In this document: one piece after another, positions 1 through 12,036 of the stretch
Layout of the letters: the number at the start of each line of letters is the position of its first letter
How positions within the stretch are numbered: position 1 is the first letter of the stretch
NCBI GenBank assembly: GCA_003118195.1
Contig: BEXV01000261.1
Coordinates: forward strand, 117,961-181,960
Length of the DNA stretch: 64,000 bases
Direction of reading: 5' to 3'
Source of the DNA: Hemicentrotus pulcherrimus
Lineage: Eukaryota > Echinodermata > Echinoidea > Camarodonta > Strongylocentrotidae
The notes under the pieces: model-generated
Seen by the model: the letters and a program-made list of their open reading frames with translations, nothing else
The model's database searches: none
What the model was told of the DNA's origin: nothing
Program-made: the position numbers and the translations under genes

Positions 1-1354
1 TAAATTATCGGCTGATTGAAACTTTTTTCGGTCATTGAACATGACTTAATTGTGTCAAAACAATGAATTTATGTAAACAAATATTCCCCTTGTGTGTTGT
101 GAAGATTAAGAATGATTCCATCATTTAAATTAGATCTATGTATTTCCACTTATTGTCTATTTGTGTGTTGTTTTTTTTTGCAGCATCCGGCGTAGCTCTT
201 CCAGCTTTTCTAGACTTACATTTTTAAAAATATACAATTGACCATTTTGTTGAAAGGTAAATACGATAAATCGAATTATTCAGAATTCCTGGGGAAATTC
301 ATAAATGTAAACTAGGGAGCACCCGGAACATTTTCTTTTCCAGTAAAAAACAATTGGCTAGCAAGAAATTGCATTCCCGTCGTAATGGACCTCCACACTT
401 GCTGTTAGATCACGTGACATCTTAAGGGTATATTTGGTATATTGGTTGTGCCTTTAGCAATGAAGTTTGGTACTCTGGACGAGAGGTAGGAAGGAAATGA
501 AAGCTACGGTATGTAATCTTACATTGAACCCTCTCTCCCCCATGCCTGCTTATAAAGAAAAAGGAAAGAATCTATTTGACTAATCCGATGACGTCACTAA
601 AAATGTTTCGCCATATATGCGGTGCGCTATCGGTCATTTAGTGTGTTTGGGATATAGACGAAGGCAATCGCGTTTTGCTCGAAGCGTGGTGGATGAAACA
701 ATCAAAGGTAAATAAGAAAAGTGGTGTGTCTTGTGGAAACATCTTGCAAACGACCATGCCCTATTACATTCCAAGGTTGAAGAAGTCCGTAATGGTTGTC
801 TAACGATTGCCTCTTTTTCTGAAACGGCATGCACGTGTTTCGAATATTAAGGATAGCAACATAATAGTTGTCGGCCACTTCAACAGTATATTAAGTAGAT
901 CACGCAGATATTATACTTTTTGCGTGTCCTGAGTGTTATTCGTGCGCTAGGTCTTTCCATTAAATGTAACTAACTATTAGGGGTATAACTATCAGTCCTC
1001 TCGTCAAGAAATTTCCTAGCCGTTGCAAGGGGCTCACTGATTTTTTCAAAACTGTATCTATTATGGTCATTCGAGAGTATCTATCGAAATCCAAACGGAT
1101 AGCTCTTCCTATCATACAGTAGTGTATCCACAATTGCAGGGTGTAGACGGTATAACCACCCCGTCCGTTTGAAGACCAATTAAAAAAAATCAATAAAACT
1201 TGTAGCGGGTCACGGAACCTAATAAGGGCTAATAAGGGCAGGATCCACCGCCCCCTCATTATTCACTTTTGGATAGGCCACTGTCATAAATCATTCATTT
1301 AGTCTTGTAAAAAAAAACATCTAAACATCTCAAAATCTAGTACACTTTGCTTAC
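1..1354. other. Noncoding; would be downstream intron of the minus-strand gene
   Basis: AT-rich DNA with no convincing exon. A strong plus-strand acceptor (a run of nine T then GCAG, ending at 183) is followed by only 13 open codons, so I do not call an exon. A pyrimidine-tract acceptor on the minus strand near 550 gives 32 in-frame codons if entered in phase 1, then a stop; it has no other support. A full CRE palindrome is at 589-596. Confidence 0.6.
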
Positions 1355-1495
1355 CTTGTGCCAAGGCGAGGATCATGATGGCTACTAGAAAGGATTTCAT
1401 GATCAAGCTAAACGTAGTTCCTGTCCTGCCCCTATCTCCACTGGTCGATGTGTTTCTGCATATCCTTATGTGTTGGCCGCAGAGTGAGTCCAGCC
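1355..1495 (-). CDS. Candidate exon 3 of a minus-strand gene; encodes a signal-peptide-like segment
   Basis: A 141-bp exon candidate. The acceptor (reading on minus) is TTTTTTGTTCTTCCAG and the donor is CAAG|GTAAGC, both strong. Only one of three frames is open over the whole exon. In that frame an ATG at 1400 (A at -3) begins MKSFLVAIMILALAQ, a lysine followed by a hydrophobic stretch, typical of a secretion signal, and the exon ends in phase 1, as signal-peptide exons often do. The frame is also open upstream of this ATG (CTG at the first full codon, then Asp, Ser, Leu, Cys), so translation could start in an earlier exon and the hydrophobic stretch could then be a membrane segment. The rest of the protein would lie left of the window or in unrecognised exons in 1-1354. 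I do not recognise the family. The splice-site quality is seen directly; the secretory role is inferred. Confidence 0.5.
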
Positions 1496-4400
1496 CTGGA
1501 AGAACAAAAAATATGAGCCGATAAAACCACGTGTAAAATAGTAATCCAGGTAGTACTATAATCCATAATAGAGTTCATATCCAGATGTATAAACCAATAG
1601 AAAAAACATTACTTTAACTTTTTCTCCAACATGGTTTTATACAGGCGTGTTATCCATAAGATCCACAGAATATACATGGTATCACAGAATTAGTCCCTGT
1701 GAGAAGATATCCATATAATGTAGTTGTACAGCACAGCTTTGTTTTATTCAGAATGTTATCAATTTTAACCACTATAGCTTTCATATCTGCAGTAAACACA
1801 CCGGCTTTCTAATGAAACAATCACGGTATAGAAATGATATTGGAACCAGTCTGCAGCGCCACGACGCGTCGTGGCGGTGGTCCATCATTGTACACAGTTT
1901 GAGGTTATTCTCATCAACGGTAGTGAGATGCGATCTGTCACAGCATCAACCGAGTCCGCTGATTCACCCAACCCCAACCTTTCTACGTCTTATGGGTCCT
2001 CCCTTTACACATTCATTATCAAGGCAAAGCTATTACGTCTGGTGCCATAACGGCGTTGACTCTGTGTTTTGGCATATGAGCTAACGCCCTTCTGGAACAA
2101 AAAAGATGTCGTCATGAGTTCTTCATTTACAAGAATCTAGCAGGCAATGACGAGTTTTAACCTTGACCCCGGTATGGTAAATTTCGAAGTTGCTCCTACA
2201 TAGAATTGCCATCATTAAGCATTTTGTCAGATACAAGCTGGGATGGGGTGACTCAGAAATTATCAGAAAGAAGGCCACTCCTATGATAGCTTTCGAGGCA
2301 TTGACCTTAAATATTGCCATGAAATGTATGTTAATAAGTTCATGAAAGCCCTTTTCGAAAGAACAAAAAAAACTTTCTTTAAAAATACAATCCTACATGA
2401 AAAGCTGTTTAATGGCAACTACAGTTTCAAAGTTATTGTTCATTTCTGTTAAAGAGTAACACCACTACCAACTTGCTTGTTGTGATTAGAAAGAATGACA
2501 CGGAATGCACATTGCGATCCTATTAAACGGGCGCCATTATTTTGCACAACTCCACTTCATCCAATCGATATCAATAATCATCTGATGACTAATAAGTACT
2601 TATTACGTGGAATCGATTGCTAGACCAAAACGATTACAACCTCTGGAATATATTTCAATATGAATAAAGCTATTCGTGCTCTTAAGTTATAGTGCTTGCG
2701 TCTATTCATCCACACAATCTTCTGCGAAGTAATATTCTTCCAATGACTCGACCCCGTTAAAATATTAACAGGGTCGTCAATATGTATTGATTTGATATCC
2801 ATTAAAAGATCAGTCACGCAAGAAGACGAAGGAACTGTCGTCAAATGAAGCGTTCAAGAACTGTCAGACAAACAATTGCAGAATGTTTATTGGGACTACA
2901 GAAAGGCAAGAACCGTGAAGATGCAATGCATCTAAACAAAACGTCTGAAAGACAAGCCGATCATCTTTGGATGTCGATGCGCTTGGAAAGGAATGAGGCG
3001 TGTTTGCATGTTTTTGATGGAAGAGGTGATCTATTCCTAATGCATCGATCAGTATAATTTGAAAACATTGGGAATTTGCTGGTTGAACAGTGGTGAAACC
3101 ACCTTGCAAAATTAATCAATGCATATGACCTGAGGCGCAAGAGCTATATGGGACTACAAAGTACATACAACGAAAAAAGTACGGTGACTTGGACAGAAGA
3201 GAAATACAATCAATAGGGATTTAACATATCAAAGACAGAAAGTGTTTATTGCAAAACTATCTACATGTGTAATGAGTAATAGTATTATTTGTTTGCGATA
3301 ACAAAGATACGTCCATTTTTATTTTAGAATACTGGGGACAAAATTGACCCACAATCAGAAAATGGCGTTGAGACGATGCTGAGCAACTGTGCAAAAATGA
3401 ATGGGAAGAATGAAAATTGCATGTAGGCCTACTATACCCTTCTCGCCTTTCAACCTTTATATGGTTGGTTATATCAATGTTTGTGTTGATATCTTAATCC
3501 TGTAAAATTCCATTTTGTATTCGTTTTAGAAATTGCTGGCTTGATAAACCAGGAATTCATCACTTCACACTTCCCTCAAGGCGATCCTATAGTCACGTCT
3601 CGATCTCTCCATGCCTGTGTGCTTCCATATGCCCCTCTCTTCATGCCTCGTGGACCCCCTCATCCCATAAACACGGTAAAAGTCAAGGTCAGAAGACGTG
3701 TCACAAACCATCCATCCGGGCCCTTTCTTCTACAGTCTCAGAGGTCACGTGATAACCCACATTTAATATCGCAAGGTGCGAAGAACATTTCCTGGGGGCT
3801 TGGACACTCTGCACAACATGGAATTCAATTTGGACGACCCTTATTTCTTCGGAACAGAGACATAGCGGGAAGATTGAAAGGCTGCATAATATACAAAAGT
3901 CGATGAAGATGAGTTCAAATTGGATTCTCTGTGTCACAAGTCATCCTCCCATACTGTCTAGAAAGTATCAGACTTAACCGATTACAAGGTCTTTGACAAA
4001 AAACTTTTTTAAAATCTAAGATGTTGAATGAATATATTATTTAGTTTGATTAAATGTTGGCCCAATAAGTTGCATGTTTTCCCTCAGTGCCTGACAAACG
4101 TGAAAGTTGCTACAAAGTTTTACAATGGCAGCATTATTCCAGCGGTAGCACAGTGCTGGGCCATTTTGACCGGGTTTAAACCAGTCGACAGAAAATGTCA
4201 ATTTGGTGAATTCTAATTTGTAAGAGCTTACATTTTTACCCTCAAAACGCTGCAAAAGAAGAGACACTGTATTTATTCTATTCTCAAATTTCCAGGAATT
4301 TCGATAATATCTTTTGTTCGCTTACAACTTTTGCGTTCGTTTCACACCACCCAATACAAGTTCAAGGCAGAAGCAAACGTGAAGGCAATAGGAAACTTCA

Positions 4401-5694
4401 ATGTTGTGTATTCTAATTTGCAGAAGTTTACATCTTTTCGGGTCGAAACTCTGCAAAAGCGCTTGGTGTTCCGCTCTGCCGCAGCTGCTCGTGGCTTCGA
4501 TGGCAAATGATCTTCAAAATGGCAGTTGCCTCGTTCTTCATTTCGCACATGACTGCTGATTCCCTCATTAATGTTCCAGAATTCCGCTCTTTTCACCTCG
4601 ATACCCATCGTGAATTGCTTTCTTGTTAGCACCACTCTAGGATCATGAGGGTTAAGGACTTATAACATCCTTTAAACCTCGACAATTTCGTTGAAAAATT
4701 GCGGGTTTAATTACCGTGTAAATATTAAATGATGATACGATCCCAAGCAATGTAATAAAGCCATTTGTCACTGTTTATTTTGAATTTTGAAATGTCGATT
4801 CGTAAGAATCGTTTCTTAGGATTGGAGCTTGGCTTAATCCCTTTCTTTAGATGAGCATGAATTAAAAATGTCAAGTAGAATGTGGAATATAAGATGGAAT
4901 GTAAGATCAAAAACATAACGAAGTGGACCAAACACATTGCTCGATTGCTTTTTTGCAAGGTATAAAGATGCCCCAGTAGCATAATTATTCAGATTTCACA
5001 TATTTATTAACACAAAATAAACGGATTATGGGGTCGCTTGGTGATCAACATTATTGTTCAGGTGACATATGCATTGATATATTGATGAACTTCTTTTATA
5101 TCTCTAAGGATATGAATTAGTGTCTATCAACGAAACAGTCTCCGCTCTTGACCAAGACAGTGCAACTTTTTAGACGTAATTCTACATCTGAATGGGTTGT
5201 ATAATCTTTATATCCTCTCATCTCCAAGACTTGTTTCTGCACTCGTTCAAAAAGGAATTATTAATGGTCAATTGAAAATGACGTGTATAGATCCTGTCAT
5301 ATTATCTTCAAAGTGTTTTCAAAAGTTTTCATTTCACAAAAGTACATAACACTTGAGCTGACAAGATCTACAAAATACTGTTTCGTTTACCCACACTGTC
5401 GACAGAGCTGACTTAGCGAACTTAATTTCCTTGATATCACAAAACAAATTCGAACCAACTGGATTCCTTTTTCTACACTATCTATGATGCTGCTGATGGT
5501 GGTGGTGGTGCTGGCGAAATGGTTTTTGAGTCGATCAGCAAGGCTTGATCGCTCTTGCAGACTTCTATCTCTGGTTATGGCAGTCAAGAAAAGCAGTTGA
5601 TAACCTAATTAAAGTTTCGATCCATTAGTGCTTCTTCCAGGATGATCGGCGATGACAGACAGGTGAGAATAGCTCTATGGATCATGAGAACTCG
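1496..5694. other. Noncoding DNA; a diverged ~215-bp duplication
   Basis: No exon-like signals with both splice sites. Contains a 20-bp perfect palindrome at 1857-1876. Segments near 4196-4258 and 4400-4458 are diverged copies (shared ATTCTAATTTG, then a TTACAT.TTT block, then CTGCAAAAG). The rest shows nothing I can name. Confidence 0.6.
1857..1876. repeat. Perfect 20-bp GC-rich palindrome
   Basis: CGCCACGACGCGTCGTGGCG is its own reverse complement and stands in otherwise AT-rich DNA. It contains an MluI-type ACGCGT core and three CpG steps per strand. Function unknown. Confidence 0.9.
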
Positions 5695-6070
5695 TTAAAG
5701 GTATAGTCTCGAGTTCTGGTATTTTTCTTAGTTTAAAGAGAAGAGTGAATAAGTTTTGGTAAAGAGGATTTATCTTATGAGCCCTTGAAATCATTGTAAG
5801 TCAGTTTAGAGTGATATCAAATAATGTTTCTCTGAAAATGAATTCCTTGAAATTCGTAATATGAAGAGAAATAGCTAAAGTTTGGACCAAACATTCAATC
5901 CACTTGTGTATGTAGTCCAACTTACCCATTTCTGTGTGCAGTACATGTGCTTCCAGCGAGACTGAGGCACTTTCCTATCATGTGCTACATGATAGACCTT
6001 TGCAAACTGTTTCTAGACAGTTTTTTTCACAATGCTATTACATAATCAACGTAAGTTTAATTTATCTTGT
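5695..6070. mobile_element. TTAAAG-terminal inverted-repeat element, copy 1
   Basis: The left end reads TTAAAGGTATAGTCTCGAGT then TCTGG. The right half resembles the reverse-complement half of the 21522 copy: a GTAGTCC block, a TTTCTGTGTGCAGT block and a TTTTTTTCACAATGC block, ending near a diverged TTATCTT. It is the most diverged full copy. Near its right end it holds a perfect hairpin with 9-bp arms around GCT (5975-5995). Confidence 0.5.
5975..5995. repeat. 9-bp-arm perfect hairpin
   Basis: CTATCATGT, spacer GCT, then ACATGATAG. It lies inside inverted-repeat element copy 1. Confidence 0.85.
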
Positions 6071-9000
6071 TGCGTGAAAAAACATCTATGAATCTTTTGA
6101 TTTTTTATACATATGATGAGAATAGATCTGGATCATGAGATATGGTAAATGGTATTAATGAGTTCTCGAATATGTTTTCTTCCATTAGCAGGCTCATAGA
6201 AACTGTCTACACAACTTTTTCATGACATCTATTCATGTGTTAACTGACATTAATGTATTATGGTGTTGCGAGAAAGGTTTTATGCAAATAGAGTTTTGGA
6301 ACTTTCCAATAATTGAAGTTGAGAAGAATCAGCTTCTTCTGTATGAACAGGTGCACATTATTGTTGTACGATGTCTTCTTATGGTAGGCTTTCAAGTTGT
6401 ATATATGCCAAAGCATGGTAGTAGTCCGGAATTAAATTCGAGAGTAGAGTTGTTTTAAGCAGTAACAGGATGCCAACATCTTCAATCATTATCACTAACC
6501 CCACTAAAACGTTTGTAGTCACCGTGAATCTCATTATTGTAGATTAATACACTTTTTTGTACAACACAACAGGAACATGTACTGCATCTTAATAGGTCAT
6601 GCAATCGGCTACGATCTACGGAAGATGTTGACTGCTTGGATAGATCTACAGGCCAGGTGGTAGAAACAGCAGGGCGCCACCATCTGATAGCCTTGTCAGC
6701 ATCCGCGGGGGGACACTTTGGGGCTAATTCGATACAGATTCAAGGTTCTTCTTCTGATGGGCTGAGTCAAGTCATGTCTTCTAGACAATGGATTGTGTTA
6801 TCATAACCATCATGACCATACTCAATGGCGTATCCAGGATAATTTATGATGGAGCCCGCGTGCCCACTATTCCTCCCCCTGTTTCAAGTCCTGGAAGATA
6901 ACCAAGAAATCCGCCATGTTTAACCAATTACTAGATGCGCCAGTGGACCCCCCCCCCTCGCTGCCTTAAAAATGTTCTACTTCTGCTGTAATTTTGTTCT
7001 TCATTTTTTAATTTATGGATTTAAAAAAAAACAATCTCATGGGGAAGATGACATGAAAAAAAAAAAAGGTTCACTTGTAAATTACATCAGTAGATAATGA
7101 ATAGCATTAGAAAATTATATTTGGAACATTTCACGCATGTTTGACAAAAATGGCCGTAGATACGAATCATACTTAAATTTCTTTGCAAATGTCAAATCAA
7201 TCTCATGTGTGAGTCGTTTATTATACCATTATGACTACAAGCACATGTTCGCCATCAAACATTGAAGCTGATATTCTATCGAATACTACGATAACTTACA
7301 CTTTGAAATTAATGATTTCGCTTTACATTCAAAGTGCAAATGATCGAGTATTCATACAGACATTACGATACCATCACAACCTGTAATTATCCCAGTAAAT
7401 GAGTAAACAATCCAATGGACGTGGACTTGGACGTGGTTATACCAGTCAGGGAATGCGGTTTAACCAAGAACTCGCTGATGACAGGTTCATTTGAATAAAG
7501 ACAGTGTTGTCGTTTCACGGGCTGATCTATATTTAGTTCTAGGAAAAAAACAAGATCAACTAAGCTGACCTGGCCGAATCTATTGAGTATTGACCAGTGT
7601 ACACAGCCAGGGTAGTTGTATTTCCATCGGATGCAAAGCAAGGGCAAGCATGTGAGTATAGCGGTCATCATATGCATGGCATACCAGGCCTGGCTAGCGG
7701 CCCGACAGGGCAGCGTAGCGTTCGAGGTGGATATTCAAATCAAACAACGTCATTTCGATCGGCTCGGCTCGGCTCTATACGCGGCCAATGGCAGCCAAAA
7801 GCGCGAGATTTCCGCGTCCCATATCGATCACTTTGGCCCAAAATCTAAACATGTGTCAGCCTTCGTTAGACAATACATGCATGCACCTTGTTTGTCGCTT
7901 GTGGTTTTCCTCCGGTTCTTATTTTTTAATCACAGACCTTACACACTCAAGATCATGAACATGCGGCGATTGCGTATATCCGGGACTGAAGCAGGCAAAA
8001 ATGCCAAGAGCTACTATGGTGTGTGAAGTAAGGAATATATAAAAGATGGTGGTGTTGTTGTTGCATTCTGGCATCCCACTTTCCCCTTGAGATTCTGAGC
8101 CCTTTCTAAATCAAATGAAATTATTGCGTCAAAACAAAAGATTTCATCAAAGATATAACGATACTTGAGGCTAAAGTTTGTATCGGACATAGTACCTTTA
8201 AAGAATATGGATCAATTTAGGTCCTACAACCATTTCAAATTGTCATGAATATATTGCCATGATACATGTACATGTAGGATTCAATCAATTTAATTTTAGC
8301 CATTTCAAGAAGTGGGTTTTTGATGTAGACAACTGCTCATAAACCCTGTATAGCTCATTTTATGTATGTGATTACCAAAGAAGAAAAAAGGCAAGTCAGT
8401 CACTCAATAGTGTCTGGGAGTGAAGCCTAGCAAGTAAACGGTTTTTCTTGCATGATTAGAATATTAGGACACTGCTAACGTTTAAATTTCACAGATAGGA
8501 CACAAATTACATATTCATAATTCCTACAAAGTTCTACATAGTTTGATGGTGGCTGCGAAAGGGATATAGCATCTTTAAGGTATATCTAATGTAAGAATAC
8601 ATTTCGTATTTCGTTCGTCCACACCTCACCACATTCCACTGTTATGAACTGTACATAACCTCGAGCCAGGATCAGCTAGCACCCGCAGAGCACTCAACGA
8701 ACACTCAAGATGGCCGCCATTATGTGTGTGCATAACAGAGGTTACACAAAAGGGGGAAATCAATAAACATCAGCTGTTATCAATAGCTCTCTATGATCAA
8801 CAAAACACGGCCCATACCTTGGACCAATGAATGGACGCAATGAATCAGCCGATATGCTGTACATTAGGCTTTTCTTAGACAATACTGTTGTATAACGTGT
8901 AGCAATATACATTATGTCAAAATACAGTACCGCTACGTTTCATAAGTAAATATTTACTCCTGCTATAAATATAACCTCTGTATTACAGTTTCTATTGCAT

Positions 9001-9342
9001 GTAGTACTACAATGACTACATTCACTTATTGTTTACATGTAAGGTAGTACAATGCATCAGTGATGATGATAGGCTCATTGTTAAAATTCAAGTTTAGGAC
9101 ATTTATAAACCAGATTTATTGAGAACTACACAAACCAAATCGGCAATCAAATTAAGAGTTCTCGATTGGTCATCCACATGTACAAATAAGCATTCAAAAA
9201 CTGCAAAACAGCAAAGGAAACAAAAAAACAGTCTATCTTTGATTGTAGCTGTTGTCTCGCCAAGAACATGAGATAAGATATATTAAACAAATTCGCTTTA
9301 AAATAACTGCATTTTTTTGTTAAGGCTCTCACCAGGTTGTAG
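6071..9342. other. Noncoding DNA with a CpG-rich patch
   Basis: No exon signals. At 7670-7850 the sequence is GC- and CpG-rich with a GGCCAATGG (CCAAT-box type) motif and repeated CGGCT units, and two overlapping plus frames stay open there (136 codons from 7616); higher GC alone can explain that. At 6823-6945 inverted ends reading CAATGGCGTATCCAG and CACTGGCGCATCTAG suggest a small hAT-like remnant. Confidence 0.5.
6823..6945. mobile_element. Small hAT-like MITE remnant
   Basis: The ends are inverted copies, CAATGGCGTATCCAG on the left and (reverse complement) CACTGGCGCATCTAG on the right, similar to the CAGTGGCGTACGCAGG terminus at 14353. No clear target duplication. Confidence 0.35.
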
Positions 9343-9355
9343 AGGTCAAAGGTCA
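9343..9355. promoter_or_regulatory. Perfect DR1 nuclear-receptor motif
   Basis: AGGTCAAAGGTCA is two AGGTCA half-sites spaced by one base, the consensus for HNF4, COUP-TF or RXR-type receptors (established knowledge). Whether it is used is unknown; it lies far from any gene start I can see. Confidence 0.4.
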
Positions 9356-11396
9356 GAATCTAGTTTTCATACACAAAATAGCAGCCATTAATGCCAAATT
9401 TACTGTAAGAAGACAACATTGTACATGTTAAAGTATAGTTATAGGGAGAACACTCAAATGAGTGTTTAGCTTCAATGAAGTTAGGCTTCTTCTCATACAT
9501 AGCTCAACACACATCAACATAACCCTAAAATACTGATTACCCTCTGGTGATTTTTGTGAAGCAATATAATACTTGCATCAACGTTGTCTAAGATTACAAA
9601 AAGATTCCCTAATTCTGATCACATAAAGTAAGTGTAAGTTATATGGCGATAAAATACCTAAAAGACTATAAATTGACAGGTTACGAAATGAGTCTACAGA
9701 TATTTTTAGTTAGCATCCATAAACAAACCTCACGACTCTGTGTTTCTTGAAATACAACGTTATTCGGAAATAGTACAGGCTAGAAAAATGAACAAGACGT
9801 TGTACGGGGTGAGTTCAATGTCTTCGTCTTCAGGTGATAATCCTCTGACGTATACTTTCCTAATTTCGCTACCTTGATAACTGGAGCGTAACACCTCTTC
9901 CCAAACAACCTAGTTCGATTACGATTTGAGATGCATTTCCACTGCCTATCTCAACCCTCAAAAAGCAAATGAATGACAACCTCACATTTTGGGTTGATCA
10001 AACCATATTATCGCCCTGAACTATTCTGTCATTTTTCAAGAATATAGCTTCGAGACAAAGAGACTGAAAACAACTACATGTCGCTCTGAGATCTAAAGGG
10101 TTAAACAAAACCGAGCATTCATCATCAAAGGATGTTCGTTACAAGGATGGATTACCCCTGGAGGTATACCACATGTGCATCTGAGTACCTCCTGTGGGGT
10201 ATCCCGACCTTAGCCTCAGGAGGGGCAAAAGATCTGAGCTTCCATCCATATAGTTCAGAAAGAAAATTACTTGTTGAGAACCCTGGATCGCTTATAGTGG
10301 GGGGGGGGGAATCGCCCAAAATGAATTACTATGGGGAAAAAGCAAATCTTTTGAGAAAGAGTCTAAAAATGTCATTAGTTTCCGTATGTAACTATTGAGA
10401 AAACAGCTACGACAATAAAAAGAAATGTGGCCATTTTATTTTCACTGGATCGAAAATCTGCCAGGAAGGGCAAAATGTCTCTTTGTCCCCCCCCCCCTTA
10501 AATACGCCAGTCACTACCCTCTGCCCAGCTCTGCCAGGCTCCGTGGACAAGTATCGGAATGGGTGAACGTACATGGCATTTTACACCAAGTTAATCAAAC
10601 CCTTCACAGGAGGCTGATGAAGCAGAAAGCTGCGATTGAGCTATAGCCTAGCTCCACATCCAGATTAGATGGTCCGTGCATGCTTCTCCTCCAAGCTCGG
10701 CTCGGCGCGCTCTAGTTGAGACGGGAGACTCTCCTTTTTCTCTCAACCTGGTAATTTTCTGACACTTAATTTAGAGATATCTGACACCGAACAGACTGAT
10801 TTTTTTCTTCTTCTTCTCGCTTCCTCCATCTTTTCCTGTCTTGTAAAAAAATTGACGAGGCGTGTGATCTGAATACAATACTGGTAAAGATGTGTGTAGT
10901 ATACCAATGATGAGTTATTCGTCATGAAAAAAAAACACACTTTACATTCCAATTTGAAATGAAACGTATAATAACCAGATGTTTAAACAAAATACATCTT
11001 TCTTTCTTTCTTTCAACAGTTAGATACTTAACGGAAAAAAAAATACAAGGATCCTTATTCCTATTCTAAATGATTTTTGGGTGGCAATGGTGAGCAGAAG
11101 TTACTGTACTATGTTTCAGAAATCAGGTATGCTTGCTTTATCCCCCTCTCTCTCCACCTTTCTATCCCACCTCTCCTGAAATAAATTCACTCTTCTTTAT
11201 TTTTTTTCTTTATTTTCTAATACATTGTACTTTAATGTACACAAGACCCTCCCATAAGAATGCTCTGCTCATACTGTATTGGAATTTTAATAAATGGTGA
11301 GGCCTCACAAATTAAATTTAATACAATAATTTATATAATCCCCATAAAATCAACTGAAAATAACAAACCTGATATAATATTCATTATCATTACAAG
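9356..11396. other. Noncoding DNA
   Basis: No gene seen. Poly-G (10300) and poly-C (10488) runs flank a segment that ends near AAATACGCCAG and may be part of an old transposon. A pyrimidine tract with CAACAG at 11019 looks like an acceptor, but every frame behind it soon stops. Confidence 0.6.
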
Positions 11397-11713
11397 GGGT
11401 GCTTTACAAAGATCCTACATTGTAAGCTGAACTTATCTTAAGTTGAACTTAACAATTATGGAAAGCCTGCAGCACCTTTGAAAATATTTTGTATAAGTTG
11501 TTTTTAAAGGCATAAAATGTTGATTCAAATCATTCATATTTTATATTATCAAGAAGATTTCATGTTCTAGATGGAATTTATAAAAAGTCTAAAATACTTA
11601 ATTTTTTGCTTTTGAATATATTTTATTTTAAAATCAAAGCTACAAATGGCTCTCCATAATGTTTAAGTCCAACTTAGAGTTAAGTTTGACTTAGGATCTT
11701 TGTGAAACACTCC
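11397..11713. mobile_element. MITE, left copy of a tandem pair
   Basis: The ends are imperfect inverted repeats: GGTGCTTTACAAAGATCCTA on the left and, on the right, the reverse complement GAGTGTTTCACAAAGATCC. The inverted similarity runs on for about 50 bp as TTAAGTTGAACTTA-type sequence. No coding capacity, so it is non-autonomous. Confidence 0.7.
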
Positions 11714-11714
11714 A

Positions 11715-11882
11715 GAGGGTGTTCCACAAAGATCCTAAGTCGAACTTAACTCTAAGTTGGACTTACAAATTATGGAAAGCCAATAGCATCTTTGAAAATA
11801 TTTTGTAGAAGTTATTTTCAAAGGCATTAATTGTTAATTCAAATCATTCATATTTTCTATCATCAAGCAGATTTCATGTTAT
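11715..11882. mobile_element. MITE, right copy, cut by assembly gap
   Basis: Begins GAGGGTGTTCCACAAAGATC directly after the first copy and follows it in the same orientation (shared AATTATGGAAAGCC, TTTGAAAATATTTTGTA, AAATCATTCATATTTT). It runs into the N gap at 11883, so its right end is unknown. Confidence 0.7.
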
Positions 11883-12036
11883 NNNNNNNNNNNNNNNNNN
11901 NNNNNNNNNNNNNNNNNNNNNNNNNNNNNNNNNNNNNNNNNNNNNNNNNNNNNNNNNNNNNNNNNNNNNNNNNNNNNNNNNNNNNNNNNNNNNNNNNNNN
12001 NNNNNNNNNNNNNNNNNNNNNNNNNNNNNNNNNNNN
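11883..12036. other. Assembly gap (154 N)
   Basis: Unsequenced; the right edge is a poly-C run. Gap size may be nominal. Confidence 0.95.

Noticed and set aside
960..1259. 99-residue minus frame with hydrophobic stretches
   Set aside because: No acceptor or donor at its ends and no recognisable domain; it lies in the intron predicted after exon 1355-1495.
5928..5970. Strong minus-strand donor (AAATGG|GTAAGTTGG) with an ATG frame before it
   Set aside because: Lies inside inverted-repeat element copy 1, so it is transposon sequence.
7616..8026. 136-residue plus frame
   Set aside because: Length is within chance expectation for a locally GC-richer patch; no domain, no splice support, and an overlapping frame is also open.
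11000..11090. Very strong CTTT-repeat acceptor on plus
   Set aside because: All three frames behind it stop before any donor; the tract is a microsatellite.
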